In this document: positions 6,404-7,133 of the stretch, in pieces
Position numbering within the stretch: the stretch's first letter is position 1
Layout of the letters: each line of letters opens with the position of its first letter
Assembly: GCA_003156695.1 (NCBI GenBank)
Contig: PMHN01000355.1
Coordinates: 3,169-10,301, forward strand
DNA: 7,133 nt
Origin: Gammaproteobacteria bacterium
Lineage (GTDB): Bacteria; Pseudomonadota; Gammaproteobacteria; Steroidobacterales; Steroidobacteraceae
Direction: 5' to 3'
Program-made: the position numbers and the translations under genes
Notes under the pieces: generated by a model
The model's database searches: none
What the model saw: only the letters and a program-made list of their open reading frames with translations
What the model was told of the DNA's origin: nothing

Positions 6404-6590
6404 CGTGTCCCAGCGCGTCGTCTCCTCGTGACGCGCCTGGCGGCGCACGGCCCGGCCGGCAGTCAACAGGTGAGTGTTATGTCGCTCCAGCCGACCGCTC
6501 GCGGCTGCAGGACGTCCGTCCGTCGGATCGACTGCGCGGATGTGACGCAATACCGCTTTATCAGCGCGCTCCCTTATTAGATTGCGGCCG

Positions 6591-7133
6591 ATGAAACGCC
6601 ACGCGCAGCAACGCGGGTTCAGCGTGACCGAGCTGATGATCGTGCTCACGATCGTTGCGATCCTTCTCGGCATCGCTGTGCCATCGTTCCGCTACATCAC
6701 CAATTCCTACCGGATGTCCGCGGAGGTCAACAGCCTGCTCGGGGACATGATGTACGCGCGCTCCGAGGCCATCAAAGAAGGTCAGGACGTGACGGTGTGC
6801 GCCTCGGCCAACGGTGCCACCTGTTCCGGAGCCTCCACCTGGCAGTCCGGGTGGGTGGTCTATCCCAATCCGAACAACGCCCTCGCGAACCCAGCGGCGG
6901 GCAGCATCCTGCGCCTTCAGACCGCATTCACCGGAACGACACCCGATAGTTTCGTGGCCAATCCGGCGCTCAGCGCCATCACCTACAACCGTGAGGGCTT
7001 TGGCACCACGGCCGGCGGTTTTCCCAATAACACCACGATCGTGCTGCACGATCCCACCGCGAATTCGGGCTGGACGCGATGCCTGTGGCTGACGCCCCAA
7101 GGCGTGCCCAGCACCGAGACGCCGGCGGTCGAC
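6591..7133 (+). CDS. GspH/FimT-family pseudopilin, second copy (3' end beyond window)
   Basis: 181 residues are visible from ATG 6591 with no stop before the right edge; the C-terminal motif is already present, so little is likely missing. The leader MKRHAQQRG is cut before Phe10. FSVTELMIVLTIVAILLGIA (10-29) carries the conserved Glu5 (Glu14). The GspH domain shows MMYARSEAIKEGQDVTVCAS (53-72), GATCSG (75-80) and WQSGWVVY (84-91). The end has ITYNREGFGTT (130-140) and WTRCLWLTPQGVPST (161-175), the usual strand-and-Cys ending of FimT proteins. Cys70, 78 and 164 match cysteines of the paralog at 4845-5417. No strong Shine-Dalgarno precedes the ATG. As a pseudopilin it should be processed by the prepilin peptidase and join the pilus or a type II secretion-like pseudopilus. 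It may be the FimT counterpart of the FimU-like gene in the operon, or the first gene of a second pilin cluster to the right. Confidence 0.9.
   Translation, partial: MKRHAQQRGFSVTELMIVLTIVAILLGIAVPSFRYITNSYRMSAEVNSLLGDMMYARSEAIKEGQDVTVCASANGATCSGASTWQSGWVVYPNPNNALANPAAGSILRLQTAFTGTTPDSFVANPALSAITYNREGFGTTAGGFPNNTTIVLHDPTANSGWTRCLWLTPQGVPSTETPAVD

Noticed and set aside
6505..6520. GTCC triplicate near CGTCCGTCCGTC
   Set aside because: Too short to be a meaningful tandem repeat in GC-rich sequence.
6561..7100. Minus-strand open frame opposite the second pseudopilin
   Set aside because: The plus strand has an unmistakable prepilin leader and GspH motifs; the reverse reading is Gly/Arg/His-rich without structure.
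1..7133. tRNA, rRNA, CRISPR array, insertion sequence or phage genes
   Set aside because: No cloverleaf, regular spacer-repeat pattern, terminal inverted repeats or transposase-like protein was seen on either strand.

Overview
The window is a GC-rich stretch with strong G/C preference at codon third positions. It carries most of a type IVa pilus minor-pilin operon. The content and order (FimT/FimU-like pseudopilin, PilV, PilW, PilX, PilY1) match clusters of Pseudomonas, Xanthomonas and related bacteria. The source is therefore most likely a high-GC gammaproteobacterium (Xanthomonadales/Nevskiales-like) or possibly a betaproteobacterium. That placement is inferred from gene style only; there is no rRNA or other taxonomic marker.

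Left part (1-5417, minus strand): one tightly packed operon read right to left, fimT (5417-4845), pilV (4851-4288), pilW (4291-3200), pilX (3182-2631) and pilY1 (2606 to beyond the left edge). Stops and starts overlap or lie 17-24 bases apart, so the five genes are almost certainly cotranscribed and partly translationally coupled. The first four encode prepilin-like proteins with a short basic leader, a Gly before the cleavage site and a hydrophobic N-terminal helix. The fifth encodes the large secreted tip protein PilY1. Together they should form the priming and tip complex of the pilus, used for assembly, adhesion, twitching and surface sensing. In related clusters a pilE-type gene follows pilY1, but that part lies outside the window.

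Middle (5418-5883): a 466-base divergent intergenic region. It has one AT-rich core containing a perfect match to the IHF consensus, a REP-like imperfect palindrome, and a short inverted repeat upstream of fimT. No convincing sigma70 or sigma54 promoter could be assigned.

Right part (5884-7133, plus strand): a gene for an uncharacterised, mostly helical 163-residue protein with a small Asn-Gly-type tetrapeptide repeat near its C-terminus. After a 215-base gap comes a second GspH/FimT-family pseudopilin running off the right edge. It is clearly related to the one that opens the operon, so two pseudopilin paralogs point away from each other around the unknown gene. No tRNA, rRNA, CRISPR array, insertion sequence or phage gene was seen. 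Most of the window is ordinary pilus biology. The least explained parts are the unknown gene, the divergent control region and the pilX-pilY1 junction.
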